The notes under the pieces: generated by a model | The model's database searches: none | Seen by the model: only the letters and a program-made list of their open reading frames with translations | Told to the model about the DNA's origin: nothing | Translations under genes and position numbers: made by a program | In this document: positions 23,386 to 32,387 of the stretch, piece by piece | Position numbering within the stretch: the stretch's first letter is position 1 | Layout: each line of letters begins with the position of its first letter | Source of the DNA: Aestuariimicrobium soli | Lineage (GTDB): Bacteria > Actinomycetota > Actinomycetes > Propionibacteriales > Propionibacteriaceae | Direction of reading: 5' to 3' | DNA: 64,000 nucleotides | Assembly: GCF_051192575.1 (NCBI RefSeq) | Contig: NZ_JBPJSQ010000011.1 | Span: 124,001-188,000, forward strand

Positions 23386-24417
23386 GTGAGTGAACCCTGG
23401 CCGACGCTGAGCGTCGTGATGCCGGTGCTGAACGAGGAACGGCACCTGCGCACGTCACTGAGGGGCGTGCTCGACCAGGACTATCCCGGTGACCTCGAGA
23501 TCGTTCTCGCCCTGGGCCCGTCGACCGACCGCACCGCCGAGATCGCCGCCCAACTGGCCGCGGACGACCCCCGCCTCGTCGTGGTCGAGAATCCGTCGGG
23601 AACCACCCCCGACGGGCTCAATCGGGCGATCGCGGCCAGCAGTCACGACGTGGTGGTGCGGGTGGACGCCCATGGCGAACTGGGCCCTGACTACCTGACC
23701 ACCGCCGTGGCCACCCTGCAGCGCACCGGCGCCGCCAATGTCGGCGGGCTGATGGACGCGCGCGGCACCACCGACTTCGAGCGTGCCGTCGCCGCCGCCT
23801 ACAACTCCCGCATCGGTCTGGGCGGGGGAGCCTTTCACCTGGCCGATTCCGAGGAGGGGCCGGCGGAGTCGGTCTTCTTGGGGTGTTTCCGGCGCGAGGC
23901 CCTACTGCGGGTGGGCGGCTACGACCCCGACCTGCGCCGTGCGCAGGACTGGGAACTGAACCTGCGCCTGCGCGAATCGGGCGAACTGGTCTGGTTCACG
24001 CCCCGCCTGCGGGTGACCTACCGGCCGCGTTCGACGGCTCGGGCCCTGGCCAAGCAGTTCTTCACGACGGGCAAGTGGCGCCGCGAGGTGATCCGCCGGC
24101 ACCCGCAGACCGCGAGCGCCCGCTACCTGGCGCCCCCGCTGGTGGTGTTGGGTTCGGCCGTGGGCCTGGTGGTCGGGCTCGTCGGCGTCGCCACCGGCCA
24201 CCGCGCCCTGACCGCGGCCCTGGTGGTGCCGGCCGCCTACGCCGCCGGCGTCTGCATCGGTGCCGCCGGGGTGAAGGGCGACCTGCCGTGGCGCGCGCGT
24301 CTGCGCCTGCCTGCGGTGCTCGCCGTCATGCATCTGGGGTGGGGCGCGGGGTTCGTTCGCGGCCTGACCGCCGACGAGCGGACCAATCCCGACCCCGCGC
24401 CGAGGCCCACGGCCTGA
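23386..24417 (+). CDS. Glycosyltransferase family 2 with C-terminal membrane segments
   Basis: GT-A fold sugar transferase of 343 residues, likely acting on a lipid-linked glycan at the inner membrane face. N-terminal TLSVVMPVLNEERHL starts the nucleotide-sugar domain, VRVDAHGEL carries the DxD-type metal site (Asp-Ala-His variant), and RRAQDWELNLRLR provides the acidic acceptor motif. Two or three hydrophobic helices follow residue ~240. The fold resembles ExoA-like succinoglycan enzymes; the sugar is unknown. The GTG at 23386 is preferred over the ATG at 23377: AAGGAT lies seven bases before it and could serve as a weak -10. It follows the second LCP gene after 45 bases. Confidence 0.88.
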   Translation: MSEPWPTLSVVMPVLNEERHLRTSLRGVLDQDYPGDLEIVLALGPSTDRTAEIAAQLAADDPRLVVVENPSGTTPDGLNRAIAASSHDVVVRVDAHGELGPDYLTTAVATLQRTGAANVGGLMDARGTTDFERAVAAAYNSRIGLGGGAFHLADSEEGPAESVFLGCFRREALLRVGGYDPDLRRAQDWELNLRLRESGELVWFTPRLRVTYRPRSTARALAKQFFTTGKWRREVIRRHPQTASARYLAPPLVVLGSAVGLVVGLVGVATGHRALTAALVVPAAYAAGVCIGAAGVKGDLPWRARLRLPAVLAVMHLGWGAGFVRGLTADERTNPDPAPRPTA

Positions 24418-24463
24418 GGCTCCCGAACAATCACGTCACGCAGTGGCGCGTGGAGGCCCGATC

Positions 24464-24495
24464 GGGCCCCGATGGCGGCACTGCGGCACGCCATC
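24464..24495. terminator. Inverted repeats between convergent genes, possible bidirectional terminator
   Basis: GGCCCGATCGGGCC (24464-24477) is a perfect palindrome, and GATGGCG (24471-24477) pairs with CGCCATC (24489-24495) across an 11-base loop. They lie in the 102-base gap between the ends of the glycosyltransferase and TIGR03089 genes. No T-run is present. Confidence 0.4.
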
Positions 24496-24519
24496 GTCCC
24501 GGCTGGGCCGGCCGACGTG

Positions 24520-25197
24520 TCAGGCGGTGAGCTCGGCGGCCGCGATTGCCGCGACCTGCTCGTCGCTGGCGGGTCCGTCGACCAACACCAGCGAACCGCC
24601 GCCGAGCACCACACCGACCAGGGCGGTCAGCACCTGCCGGGGGTCGTCGCCGCGCACCAGCAGCCGGGTGCTGATGGGTGCCATGCCCGCGAGCGCCGCC
24701 CCGTCCAGGTCGCCGGCCGCGTCACTCCACCACAGGTCGGTGGGGGAGCCGGGCACGTGCACATCGGGTTCGGAGAGGATCTCGTGCGCGTCGGTCACTC
24801 CCGGCGCCGGCACGGACAGCCCCAGGCCGAGGGGATGGAGCGAGCAGGCGACCGTCTCGACGCCGGGCACCGGTGAGACGTCCTCGGGGCCGACGACCAC
24901 GAGGTCGGCACCCTCGACGCCCTCCCTGGGGCCCACCACGGCGCGCCCGCCAGCCTGCCAGGTCGCGACCACCCACACCCACGCCAGCCAATGCCCCGGG
25001 TGGTCGTGCACGACGGGCAGCGCCACCACCGCCTCGTCGTCCACACCCAGGGTGTCGCACAGGTTGCGGGTCTTGTCGACCCAGTTGGCGAACGTGGTGG
25101 CCGACAACTCCACGCGGGCTCCCGTCGCGGGCTCGTACCAGGTGAGCAGGGGACGAGCGCCGTCGCGCTGAACACGGTTCTCGAGGGCGGTAAGCAC
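24520..25197 (-). CDS. TIGR03089 family protein
   Basis: A 225-residue actinobacterial protein of unknown function, with distant similarity to the N-terminal part of AMP-binding acyl-CoA synthetases (the LSATTFANWVDKTRNL and VVHDHPGHWLAW segments) but without the adenylation core. The GTG at 25197 is preceded by TAGACT at six bases and no ribosome-binding site, so it is probably leaderless. Its position beside LCP and mannose-1-phosphate guanylyltransferase genes is conserved in many actinobacteria (Rv3268 next to the LCP gene Rv3267 in M. tuberculosis), which suggests a link to envelope assembly without showing the reaction. Confidence 0.88.
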   Translation of the reverse strand: MLTALENRVQRDGARPLLTWYEPATGARVELSATTFANWVDKTRNLCDTLGVDDEAVVALPVVHDHPGHWLAWVWVVATWQAGGRAVVGPREGVEGADLVVVGPEDVSPVPGVETVACSLHPLGLGLSVPAPGVTDAHEILSEPDVHVPGSPTDLWWSDAAGDLDGAALAGMAPISTRLLVRGDDPRQVLTALVGVVLGGGSLVLVDGPASDEQVAAIAAAELTA

Positions 25198-25203
25198 GGC
25201 GCC

Positions 25204-25209
25204 AGTCTA
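25204..25209 (-). promoter_or_regulatory. -10 element (TAGACT) of the TIGR03089 gene
   Basis: TAGACT on the minus strand, six bases before the GTG at 25197. Confidence 0.55.
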
Positions 25210-25243
25210 GGGAGGGGCCGCGAGCCTTGGGAGGGGCGGCCGC

Positions 25244-25249
25244 TACGCT
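25244..25249 (+). promoter_or_regulatory. -10 element (TACGCT) of manC
   Basis: TACGCT lies seven bases before the ATG at 25257. It and the divergent TAGACT box of the TIGR03089 gene share a 59-base intergenic region. Confidence 0.55.
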
Positions 25250-25256
25250 TCAGGGC

Positions 25257-26345
25257 ATGCGCTACATCGTCATCGTCGCCGGTGGTTCGGGCAAGCGGCT
25301 GTGGCCGCTGTCGCGCCAGGGGGAGCCCAAGCAGTTGTTGCCGTTGATCCCGGACGCCTCGGGTGCCCTGGATGCGTCGCTGCTGCGGATCAGCTACGAG
25401 CGGGTGTGCGGGCTCGTGCCCGACGAGCGCATCCTGATCTGCACCGGCGCCGACTACGCCGACCGGGTGGCCGAGCAGGTGCCGGAGATTCCGGCCGCCA
25501 ACATTCTCGGCGAGCCGGAGGGCCGCGACTCCCTCAATGCGGTCGCCTGGCCCGCGGCGGTGCTGGCGGCCCAGGACCCCGACGCCGTGATGGCGGTGCT
25601 CACCGCCGACCATGTGATGCGCCCCGAGTCGTTGTTCCGCCAGCGGCTCGAGGAGGCCTTCTCGATCGCCGAGTCGCAGCCCGATGCGCTGGTCACCTTC
25701 GGCGTCGTGCCGACCAGTCCGCAGACGGGTTTCGGTTACCTGCGCCGGGGTGCCGAGGTCGGCGGCCACGCCTGCGAGGTCACCGAGTTCACCGAGAAGC
25801 CCGAGCGCCGGGTGGCCGAGCAGTACCTCGCGTCGGGCGAGTACTGGTGGAACTCCGGCATGTTCGTCTGGCGGGCCGCCACCCTGCTGATCGCTCTGGC
25901 CGAGGTGCTGCCCGAGACGCACCGGCAGGTGAGCGCGTTGGCCGCGGACCCGTCGTTGCTCGCGACCATCTATCCGAGCCTGCACAAGGTGTCGGTCGAC
26001 TACGCGATCATGGAGCCCGTCTCACGCGGTCGGGCGCCGGGTCGCGTGGTGGCCGTCGAACTGCCCATCAGTTGGTACGACGTCGGCTCGTTCCTGGCCC
26101 TGGCCGGTCAGCTCCCGGCCGACCCGCACCGCAACGCCCGCCAGGGCGAGACGGTCGTGCTCGACAGCTGGGACAACCTGATCATCAACCGCACGGACGA
26201 CCGGGTGGTCGCGGTGTCGGGCCTGCGCGGCATGGCGGTCGTGGTCACCGACCGGGCGACGATGGTGGTGCCGCTGGCCGACTCCGAGCGTGTCAAGGAT
26301 CTCGTGGCCCGGGTGGCCGAGGAGGCCGGGCCCGCGTTCGCCTAG
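25257..26345 (+). CDS. manC: Mannose-1-phosphate guanylyltransferase
   Basis: Makes GDP-mannose from mannose-1-phosphate and GTP, feeding mannosylated glycans. The 362-residue protein has the nucleotidyltransferase signature GGSGKRLWPLSRQGEPKQLL near the N-terminus, TADHVMRPE (metal-site Asp), FTEKPERR and YWWNSGMFVW. It is the short monofunctional form without the C-terminal isomerase domain. The ATG at 25257 is chosen from the -10 spacing and because family members begin about here; the frame extends to 25227. It works directly after ManB (32846-34291), which makes its substrate. It stops with TAG, one of only four such stops on this strand. Confidence 0.94.
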   Translation: MRYIVIVAGGSGKRLWPLSRQGEPKQLLPLIPDASGALDASLLRISYERVCGLVPDERILICTGADYADRVAEQVPEIPAANILGEPEGRDSLNAVAWPAAVLAAQDPDAVMAVLTADHVMRPESLFRQRLEEAFSIAESQPDALVTFGVVPTSPQTGFGYLRRGAEVGGHACEVTEFTEKPERRVAEQYLASGEYWWNSGMFVWRAATLLIALAEVLPETHRQVSALAADPSLLATIYPSLHKVSVDYAIMEPVSRGRAPGRVVAVELPISWYDVGSFLALAGQLPADPHRNARQGETVVLDSWDNLIINRTDDRVVAVSGLRGMAVVVTDRATMVVPLADSERVKDLVARVAEEAGPAFA

Positions 26346-26409
26346 CCGCACGGCTGCTGGGCCGCCCTGTCCTAGAGTGAGGCGATCCCATCTCTTGGAG
26401 GAACCTCCG

Positions 26410-27261
26410 ATGTCGCAGCAACCCCAGCCCCAGTCGTCGTCCGCCGTGCCGGGGGTGAACCGCCTGCGGCCAGCGCTCGCCTGGGGGCTGGTGGGCCTGA
26501 CGGTCGCCAGCTACCTGGTGGCGTGGATCTCCGGATTGACCCAGAACGGCGGGGGCGGACTGCGGAGCATGTCCCTCTATTCCGGTGGCGGGCTGACCAC
26601 GCTCACCTACGCCCTGCCCGCGCTGGCGGCCCTCATCTGGAGTGCCGCCGGCTCGCCGCGTCTCGACGTGAAGGTGCCGTCGTTGGTGCTGGCGGCCACG
26701 CTCGCGTTCGACGTGGTGACCGGGCTCGGCTTCGGCGTGGTCGCCCTCAGCAACCGTGACTGGCGTTTCGGCACGGCCGCCTACGACCTGCTCGAGCTGC
26801 TGGCCAAGGCCGGCGCGGCGGTGGTGGCCTACCTGCTGGCCACCCAGACCACCGGCGGACGAGTCGCCCTGCCGCCAGCGAACCAGACCCCTTCAGGCCA
26901 GCGGAACCAGGCCGTGCAGCCCTACCAGCAGGGCCAGCCCCCCACCTGGCAGCCCGACCAGGCCTCCGGTGGCGCCTGGCTGCGCGCGGGCGATGCCGCC
27001 AGTGGCGCGTCGGCGTCCACGTGGGGAACCCCCGGGGCGAGTTCGCAGGGCAGCGCCAGCTGGCAGCCCCAGCAGCCGCAGCAGCAGTGGAACCCCCAAA
27101 CCCAGCAGACGCAGAACCAGCAGCCCCAGAACCAGCAGCCCCAGCAGCAGTGGCCCGCGACGGGGCAGCCCGACCCCTGGCCCCAGCCGCACCCGGCCGA
27201 CGAGGAGGAGGGCACGGTGCTTCGTCCGGCGCCGCAGTGGCCCCAGCAGCCCCGCGACTGA
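26410..27261 (+). CDS. Membrane protein with Gln/Pro-rich cytoplasmic tail, unknown function
   Basis: A 283-residue protein I cannot place in a family. About four hydrophobic helices fall between residues 20 and 145. The second half (about 150-283) is a low-complexity tail rich in Gln, Pro and Trp, built from QQPQ-type units that reflect a CAGCCCCAG-like DNA repeat (about 27065-27155). The ATG at 26410 has GGAGGAAC at a good distance. It lies between manC and whiB in the glycan locus, with separate expression signals from both. Proteins with this layout are common in actinobacteria and may be scaffold-like, but no function can be stated. Confidence 0.75.
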   Translation: MSQQPQPQSSSAVPGVNRLRPALAWGLVGLTVASYLVAWISGLTQNGGGGLRSMSLYSGGGLTTLTYALPALAALIWSAAGSPRLDVKVPSLVLAATLAFDVVTGLGFGVVALSNRDWRFGTAAYDLLELLAKAGAAVVAYLLATQTTGGRVALPPANQTPSGQRNQAVQPYQQGQPPTWQPDQASGGAWLRAGDAASGASASTWGTPGASSQGSASWQPQQPQQQWNPQTQQTQNQQPQNQQPQQQWPATGQPDPWPQPHPADEEEGTVLRPAPQWPQQPRD

Positions 27262-27341
27262 TCCACGCGCCATCGAGAGGGATGACTCCGACAAAATCGA
27301 TGCGCCACGCCGAGGAAGCCCGACTTTTTCTCGCCTTCAGC

Positions 27342-27370
27342 TTGACGAAGTGGAACCACACGCTTGTAAT
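27342..27370 (+). promoter_or_regulatory. Promoter of whiB (TTGACG, 17 bases, TGTAAT)
   Basis: TTGACG at 27342-27347 and TGTAAT at 27365-27370 are separated by 17 bases, a good vegetative promoter. It predicts a leader of about 45 bases before the whiB ATG. The surrounding 160 bases are notably AT-richer than the rest of the window. Confidence 0.65.
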
Positions 27371-27423
27371 TTGAGTCAACGCATCCGTCACCGGGCGGGC
27401 GTGTGGGTCGAGAGGAATACGGA

Positions 27424-27678
27424 ATGCGCGATCTGGTGACAGTGCTGTCGAGCGCCGACGGACCACTCGAGTGGCAGGAGCGGGCCCTCTGCGCGCAGAC
27501 GGACCCCGAGGCGTTCTTCCCCGAGAAGGGCGGCTCGACGCGAGAGGCCAAGAAGGTGTGCGAGACCTGTGAGGTCAAGCGGGAGTGCCTGGAGTACGCG
27601 CTCGCGATGGACGAACGCTTCGGAATCTGGGGCGGACTGTCGGAGAGGGAGCGCCGTCGGCTGAAGAAGCGCGCGTGA
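27424..27678 (+). CDS. whiB: WhiB-family iron-sulfur transcriptional regulator (WhiB/WhiB2 type)
   Basis: Small [4Fe-4S] regulator that binds the principal sigma factor and controls septation or differentiation genes in actinobacteria. The 84-residue protein has the four cluster cysteines C23, C46, C49 and C55, the GIWGG turn at 67-71, and the basic end RERRRLKKRA. The block WQERALCAQTDPEAFFPEKG and ECLEYALAMDERFG is nearly that of Streptomyces WhiB and mycobacterial WhiB2/WhmD, so it belongs to that subgroup. The ATG at 27424 is chosen for GAGAGGAA upstream; a GTG at 27403 would add seven residues. Its place near manB and manC is conserved in mycobacteria. Confidence 0.95.
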   Translation: MRDLVTVLSSADGPLEWQERALCAQTDPEAFFPEKGGSTREAKKVCETCEVKRECLEYALAMDERFGIWGGLSERERRRLKKRA

Positions 27679-27762
27679 GGTTGGCCGAGTCCGCCTAGAC
27701 TCGGCACCTGATCGCCGTCCGGATCCGCGGATGGTGACCATCGTCCACCGGGAGGAGGCCCC

Positions 27763-30681
27763 GTGACCGACCAGACCTCGGACGTCGACTGGTCGTGGGC
27801 ACACGAGACCACCCCCGCACCCCAACCCACGATCTCCCCGGCCGAGGTGGCCGCCGTGATGGTCGTGCACGACGGGGCCGAGTGGCTCGCCCGCACCCTC
27901 GTCTCCCTCGGGCGCCTGGATGATCGCCCGGGCCTGATGATTGCGGTCGATGCCGGCTCCACCGACGGCTCCCGTGAACTGCTGGAGCGGGCCGTTGACG
28001 AGGGTCTCCTCGACGAGGTCGTCGACGCTCCCGCCGGCGGTTTCGGACGAGCCCTGCAGGCCGTCGTCCCGATGCTCCCGCCCGACCACGTGTGGTTGTG
28101 GCTGCTGCACGACGACGCCGAGCCGCGCCGCACCGCCCTGCACGAACTCCTGCTGGCCGCGTCGTCCACCCCCACCCCCGACCTGCTGTTTCCCGCCCTG
28201 CTCCAGCCCCAACGGCGCAACCACGCAACCCGGGTGAGCGAGGTGGGCCAGTCGGTGACCGCCACGGGCGACCGGCTGCTCTCGGTCGAACCGGGCGACG
28301 TCGACCAGCGGCAGCTCGACGAGGCCGACACCCTGGGCGGGTCGAGCTGTGGGCTGCTGCTCACCCGCGCCGCCTACGACGCCCTCGACGGCTTCGACCC
28401 CGACCTGCCGCTGCACCGCGACGGCGTCGACCTGGGCTGGCGGGCCCACGAGGCCGGGCTGCGCGTGCGCACCGCCCCTGCCGCCGGGCTGCACCACCGG
28501 CAGGCGAGCCGGTTCGGGGAACGCCCCGACAGCCCCGACCCCTCCCTCGACCGACTGCTGGGCATGCGCGTGGTCGCCGCGCACGCGCGCCACCCGCGGC
28601 GCACCATCGTCTGGCTCGCCCTCACCGCCCTGCTCAAGGGGCTCGGACTGCTGATCGGCAAGTCGCCCCGGGCCGGGCTGGCCTGGTGGCGCGCCGCCGC
28701 CGCCCTGCTGGGCGACGGCGAGGTCGTCCGCCGCATGCACCAGCGCAACCCCGGTGCCGCCCTCGCGGTGCCGGCGGTGCGGTCGCTGCGGCCGACGAAC
28801 CTGCAGTCACTGCGCGCCAGTCTCGATCGCCTCGCCGGCGGCTTCTCGGATCGCTACCGCGACCTGCGCGACGACCGCTCCGACACCTCGATCGACGACC
28901 TCACCGGTGACGACTTCTCCGGCGGACGATCGGGCGGTCGCCTGGTGTCGCCGGTGACGGTCGTGCTGGCCTCGATGCTGGTGGCCTCGCTGGTGGTGGC
29001 CCGCCACTACCTGGGGCCGGGCCATCTGGTGGGGGTGCGGTTGTTGCCGGCTCCCGACACGCTCGGTCAGGCCTTCCGGTTGTGGTCGGCCGAGCCCGTG
29101 GCGCTGCCGGGCGGCAATGCCCCCTGGCTCGGCTGGGCCGCGCTCGGCTCCACCCTCACCCTCGGCTCGCCCGAACTGTTCGCCCGCCTGCTGATCTTCG
29201 GGGCGCCGCTGCTCGCCACCGCCACCTGCCTTCGCCTCACCCGCTGGGTGCTGCGCGGCCACGGCGCCTGGGTGCAGGCGAGCCTCGCCGCCCTGTGGGG
29301 GCTCGGTGTCGTGCTGCTGGGTTCGACCGGACGAGGCCTGCTGGCCACGTCGATGACGGCCGTGGTGATGCCGCTGGTCGCCCTCGCCACGGTGCGCTGG
29401 TTCGCCCTCGACCGCACCGACCGGCCGAGTGCGGGGGAGTCGTCCGATGACCTGCCCACCGGCGCCGAACTGTGGCGGGCCCCCGCCTCGCTGGCACTGT
29501 GGCTGGGGGTGCTGGCCACCGCGACCCCGCTGTTCGCCGTGGTCGCGGCGGTCACCGCAGTCGTTCACGCCTTCGTCCGGCGCCGCTGGAGCCTGCGGAC
29601 CGCCCTGGTCGCCCTCGGACCGCTGGCGATGATCGGTGTCTGGGTGCCGCGGTTGCTGCACCACCCGGGCAGGCTGCTGACGGCCGCCGACCCGCTGAGT
29701 GTCGCCCACCTCGATCCTCCCCGGGGCGCCTGGCTGCTGGTGGGCGGCTCGGCCGGCGGCTGGACCGCATGGGTGAGCGGCATCGTGGTGGCCGTGCTCG
29801 CGCTGACCGCCGTCGGTGGTGCCGTGCTCGCGGCCACCCGCGGACGATCGGGACCACTGGGCTGGCTGGCGGTGGGGGTGGCCGGTTTCGGGCTGGCGAC
29901 CACGCTCGGCAAGCAGGCCTTCATGCTCGACGGGGCCGTCGCCCGGCCGGCCGTCGACACCTGGCTGCTGATGGGTTTCGGGGCGCTGGTCGTCTCGGTC
30001 TCCCTCAGCTATGACGCCCTCTCCCGCGATCCCGGCGGACGATTCCGCGGCGTCGCCCGGGCGCTGGCGGTGTCGTCGGTCGCGCTGCTGATCGCCAGCG
30101 CTGTCGCCTGGATCCCGGGCGACCGGATCAGCCAGCTCTCGGTCGTCGAGTCGTCGTTGCCCTCCTACGTGGTGGCGGTGCAGGACTCGCCCCGCCGCTC
30201 CCGCACCCTGATGATCGACACGTCGAGTCAGGGCGTCGTCCGGTGGAACGTGGTCAGCAGCACCCAGCCCCGCTGGGGGTCGGCGGAGCAGAACCCCGCC
30301 GGTGACGAGGCGGCCTCGCTGGCGTTCGGGGCGCTGGTGAAGCAGATCGCCGAGGGCGCCCCGTCGGACGAACTGGCCCAGAGCCTGCGCGCCCGCGGTG
30401 TCGGTCACCTGTGGCTGCGCAGCCCGTCGAGCGTGCAGACCAGTGGGCTGAACAATGCCCCCGGGCTGGTGCCCGGATTCGTCGATGAGAACACCCGCGT
30501 CTGGACCGTCTCCGAGGGAGCCACCTACCAACCGCCGGCGCGCCGGTGGGGCGTGACCGCCGTGGTGCTGGAGTCGCTGGTGGCCGTCGTGCTGGCCGCC
30601 CTCGCCGCCCCGGTGCTGGGGCAGCAGGGCGGGGCGGCCGCCCGCCGCTCGGCGGGTGCGCGTGAGGGGAGTGCCGCATGA
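27763..30681 (+). CDS. Large GT2 glycosyltransferase with polytopic membrane C-terminus
   Basis: A 972-residue protein with a family 2 GT-A domain (about residues 25-285; VAAVMVVHDGAEWLARTL at the start, DAGSTDGSREL, and the acidic pair LLHDDAEP), then a cytoplasmic linker, then about twelve hydrophobic helices from residue ~395 to the end. It probably extends or exports an envelope polysaccharide; donor and acceptor are unknown. The GTG at 27763 has GGAGGAGG upstream. It overlaps DUF5719 by four bases (ATGA). The order whiB, this GT, DUF5719, metallopeptidase-like, DUF3499, manB recurs in many actinobacteria. It holds five in-frame GGA-CGA pairs. Confidence 0.9.
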   Translation: MTDQTSDVDWSWAHETTPAPQPTISPAEVAAVMVVHDGAEWLARTLVSLGRLDDRPGLMIAVDAGSTDGSRELLERAVDEGLLDEVVDAPAGGFGRALQAVVPMLPPDHVWLWLLHDDAEPRRTALHELLLAASSTPTPDLLFPALLQPQRRNHATRVSEVGQSVTATGDRLLSVEPGDVDQRQLDEADTLGGSSCGLLLTRAAYDALDGFDPDLPLHRDGVDLGWRAHEAGLRVRTAPAAGLHHRQASRFGERPDSPDPSLDRLLGMRVVAAHARHPRRTIVWLALTALLKGLGLLIGKSPRAGLAWWRAAAALLGDGEVVRRMHQRNPGAALAVPAVRSLRPTNLQSLRASLDRLAGGFSDRYRDLRDDRSDTSIDDLTGDDFSGGRSGGRLVSPVTVVLASMLVASLVVARHYLGPGHLVGVRLLPAPDTLGQAFRLWSAEPVALPGGNAPWLGWAALGSTLTLGSPELFARLLIFGAPLLATATCLRLTRWVLRGHGAWVQASLAALWGLGVVLLGSTGRGLLATSMTAVVMPLVALATVRWFALDRTDRPSAGESSDDLPTGAELWRAPASLALWLGVLATATPLFAVVAAVTAVVHAFVRRRWSLRTALVALGPLAMIGVWVPRLLHHPGRLLTAADPLSVAHLDPPRGAWLLVGGSAGGWTAWVSGIVVAVLALTAVGGAVLAATRGRSGPLGWLAVGVAGFGLATTLGKQAFMLDGAVARPAVDTWLLMGFGALVVSVSLSYDALSRDPGGRFRGVARALAVSSVALLIASAVAWIPGDRISQLSVVESSLPSYVVAVQDSPRRSRTLMIDTSSQGVVRWNVVSSTQPRWGSAEQNPAGDEAASLAFGALVKQIAEGAPSDELAQSLRARGVGHLWLRSPSSVQTSGLNNAPGLVPGFVDENTRVWTVSEGATYQPPARRWGVTAVVLESLVAVVLAALAAPVLGQQGGAAARRSAGAREGSAA

Positions 30682-31925
30682 CCGTTCGTCGACGCCTGCT
30701 GGTGGCGGGCTCCGCCGTCGTCGTCGCCTCGGCGCTGCTGGTGACGGGGCTGACTCGTCCGGTCGAGTACCGCGAACCCACCCGACTGCCCGACGTGGCC
30801 ACCCTGCAGATGGGGGTCTGCCCGGTGCAGGGAGCCTCGGGAGACCTGGTGGGCGGCACCACCCCCGGCGCCAGCGTGCGACTGCTCTCCGACCAGGCCG
30901 CCACGATCGACCCCAAGGCGGCCGTCAACGCGCCCGTCGTGGTCACCCAGAGCACCACCGGCGGGGTGCTGCCGCCCGGGGTCAACCTGACCTCGTCGAC
31001 GGGGCGCAGTTTCGCGGCCTGCACCGAACCCACGTCGACGTCGGCGGTGCAGGTGCCCGACCCGGCCGTCTCTGACCTGTTGCTGCTCAACCCCGACAAG
31101 ACCCCCGCCGTCGTGAACCTGTCGCTGAGCTCGGTGACCGGCAACCTCACCAGCGCGGGTTCCCGCGGCCTGACGGTCGGGCCTGGCCAGGTGAGGGTGG
31201 TGCCGATCTCGGTGCTCGCTCCCGGGTCGGACCCGGTGACCGTCGTGCAGACCTCCACCCAGGGTCGGGTCGTGATGGTCGGGCGCACCGTCGACGGCTC
31301 CGTCGACCAGCTCGCGGCCACGCAGCCCGCCCCGGAGGTCTTCCTGCCGGGAATCGCCTCGGGGTCGAGCCGCACGCGGCTGGTGATCGGCAACCCCGGC
31401 GACGACCGCGCCGAGGTGACCGTCAAGGCCATGAACGGGCGCGGGGAGTACGTGCCAGTCGGCACCGAGAACGTCTCCGTCGACGGTCAGTCCAGCGTGA
31501 TGCTCGACCTGACCACCGCCCTCGCCGGCGAGGCGACCGCCCTGCGGGTGACCTCCGACAAGGCACCCATCGTCGCGACGGCAGAGATCAGGGTCGGCAG
31601 CGACACCGCCATGGTCGGGTCGGCGCCGGTGGCGAAGGTGATCAGCGACATCCCGGCCTCGAGCGTGGTGCAGGTGATCAACCCTCAGGCCCAGCCGATC
31701 ACGGTGAAGGTGGTCTCCGGCGGCAAGACCACCCAGCTGAGGGTGCCGGCGCTGGGAGCGGCCGGCACGCAGGTGCAGGCCGAGCAGCGGATCACACTGG
31801 TGAGCCCCCAGCCGATCGCGGCCGTGGCGATCGCCTCGACCTCGGGGGTGGCGGTGCAGCCCCTTCGTCCCGCCGTGATGCAGTCGACGCAGGTGCAGAT
31901 CGACCAGGATCCCCGGCTGGGCTGA
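30678..31925 (+). CDS. DUF5719 family exported protein
   Basis: A 415-residue protein anchored by an N-terminal signal/membrane helix (MTVRRRLLVAGSAVVVAS onward) with the rest outside the cell, made of repeated beta-rich segments such as LVIGNPGDDRAEVTVKA. The function of DUF5719 is unknown; it nearly always follows a large membrane GT2, here with a four-base ATGA overlap, so it is probably an accessory of the same glycan pathway. The ATG is fixed by that overlap. Confidence 0.88.
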   Translation: MTVRRRLLVAGSAVVVASALLVTGLTRPVEYREPTRLPDVATLQMGVCPVQGASGDLVGGTTPGASVRLLSDQAATIDPKAAVNAPVVVTQSTTGGVLPPGVNLTSSTGRSFAACTEPTSTSAVQVPDPAVSDLLLLNPDKTPAVVNLSLSSVTGNLTSAGSRGLTVGPGQVRVVPISVLAPGSDPVTVVQTSTQGRVVMVGRTVDGSVDQLAATQPAPEVFLPGIASGSSRTRLVIGNPGDDRAEVTVKAMNGRGEYVPVGTENVSVDGQSSVMLDLTTALAGEATALRVTSDKAPIVATAEIRVGSDTAMVGSAPVAKVISDIPASSVVQVINPQAQPITVKVVSGGKTTQLRVPALGAAGTQVQAEQRITLVSPQPIAAVAIASTSGVAVQPLRPAVMQSTQVQIDQDPRLG

Positions 31926-31942
31926 CCCCCGGCTGGATAGAC

Positions 31943-32353
31943 TCAGTCGTCGTCCTCGTCGCCCACCAGGGGGTCGAGGTCGTCGGGGGTGCGCCCGGTG
32001 AGCGCGGCCAGTTGTTCGACCACGGTGCGGTGCACGAGTCGACGCAGGTGGCGACGACCGGACGAACGGTGCTCCAGCGGGCGACGGTAGACGACGACCC
32101 GCGCCGGTTCGGTGGCCGACGCCTCGATGGCCGCGGCCAGCGCCACCCGGGTGTCGTGGTCGCGCACCGGGGGAACCTCCTCGACGCCGACGTCGATGTG
32201 CTCGAGCAGGCCCGGCTGAAGGCTGCCGATCCGGGCCAGGGAGGCCGTCAGGCACTCCTCGAACCAGCCCGCCGGGGTCGGGTTGCGGCGGGGCGCCCCC
32301 ATGGGCGTCACGGGGCCACGCAGGCCCCGGTCGTGGCGGTCGCGGCGCTTCAT
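31943..32353 (-). CDS. Metallopeptidase-family (zincin-like) protein lacking HExxH
   Basis: A 136-residue protein of the small actinobacterial family usually labelled 'metallopeptidase family protein'. The typical blocks are the basic start RDRHDRGLRGPVTP, VGVEEVPPV, RVVVYRRPLE and LVHRTVVEQLAALTG. In Zn-dependent relatives the last block contains HExxH; here it reads HRTVVEQ, so the catalytic Glu/His arrangement is absent and peptidase activity is doubtful. The C-terminus is acidic. It follows DUF3499 after 34 bases on the same strand, a pair also seen in mycobacteria, and is convergent with DUF5719. Confidence 0.8.
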   Translation of the reverse strand: MKRRDRHDRGLRGPVTPMGAPRRNPTPAGWFEECLTASLARIGSLQPGLLEHIDVGVEEVPPVRDHDTRVALAAAIEASATEPARVVVYRRPLEHRSSGRRHLRRLVHRTVVEQLAALTGRTPDDLDPLVGDEDDD

Positions 32354-32387
32354 CGTCGCCGCCTCACTGCCGCACCCACTGCACGGG

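Noticed and set aside
24464..24477. Attachment site or resolvase site at the perfect 14-base palindrome
   Set aside because: It lies between convergent ordinary genes with no integrase, tRNA or element boundary; a terminator is more likely.
28807..30531. Long minus-strand frame opposite the large GT2 gene
   Set aside because: Shadow of the membrane-domain codons; no domain, ribosome-binding site or promoter.
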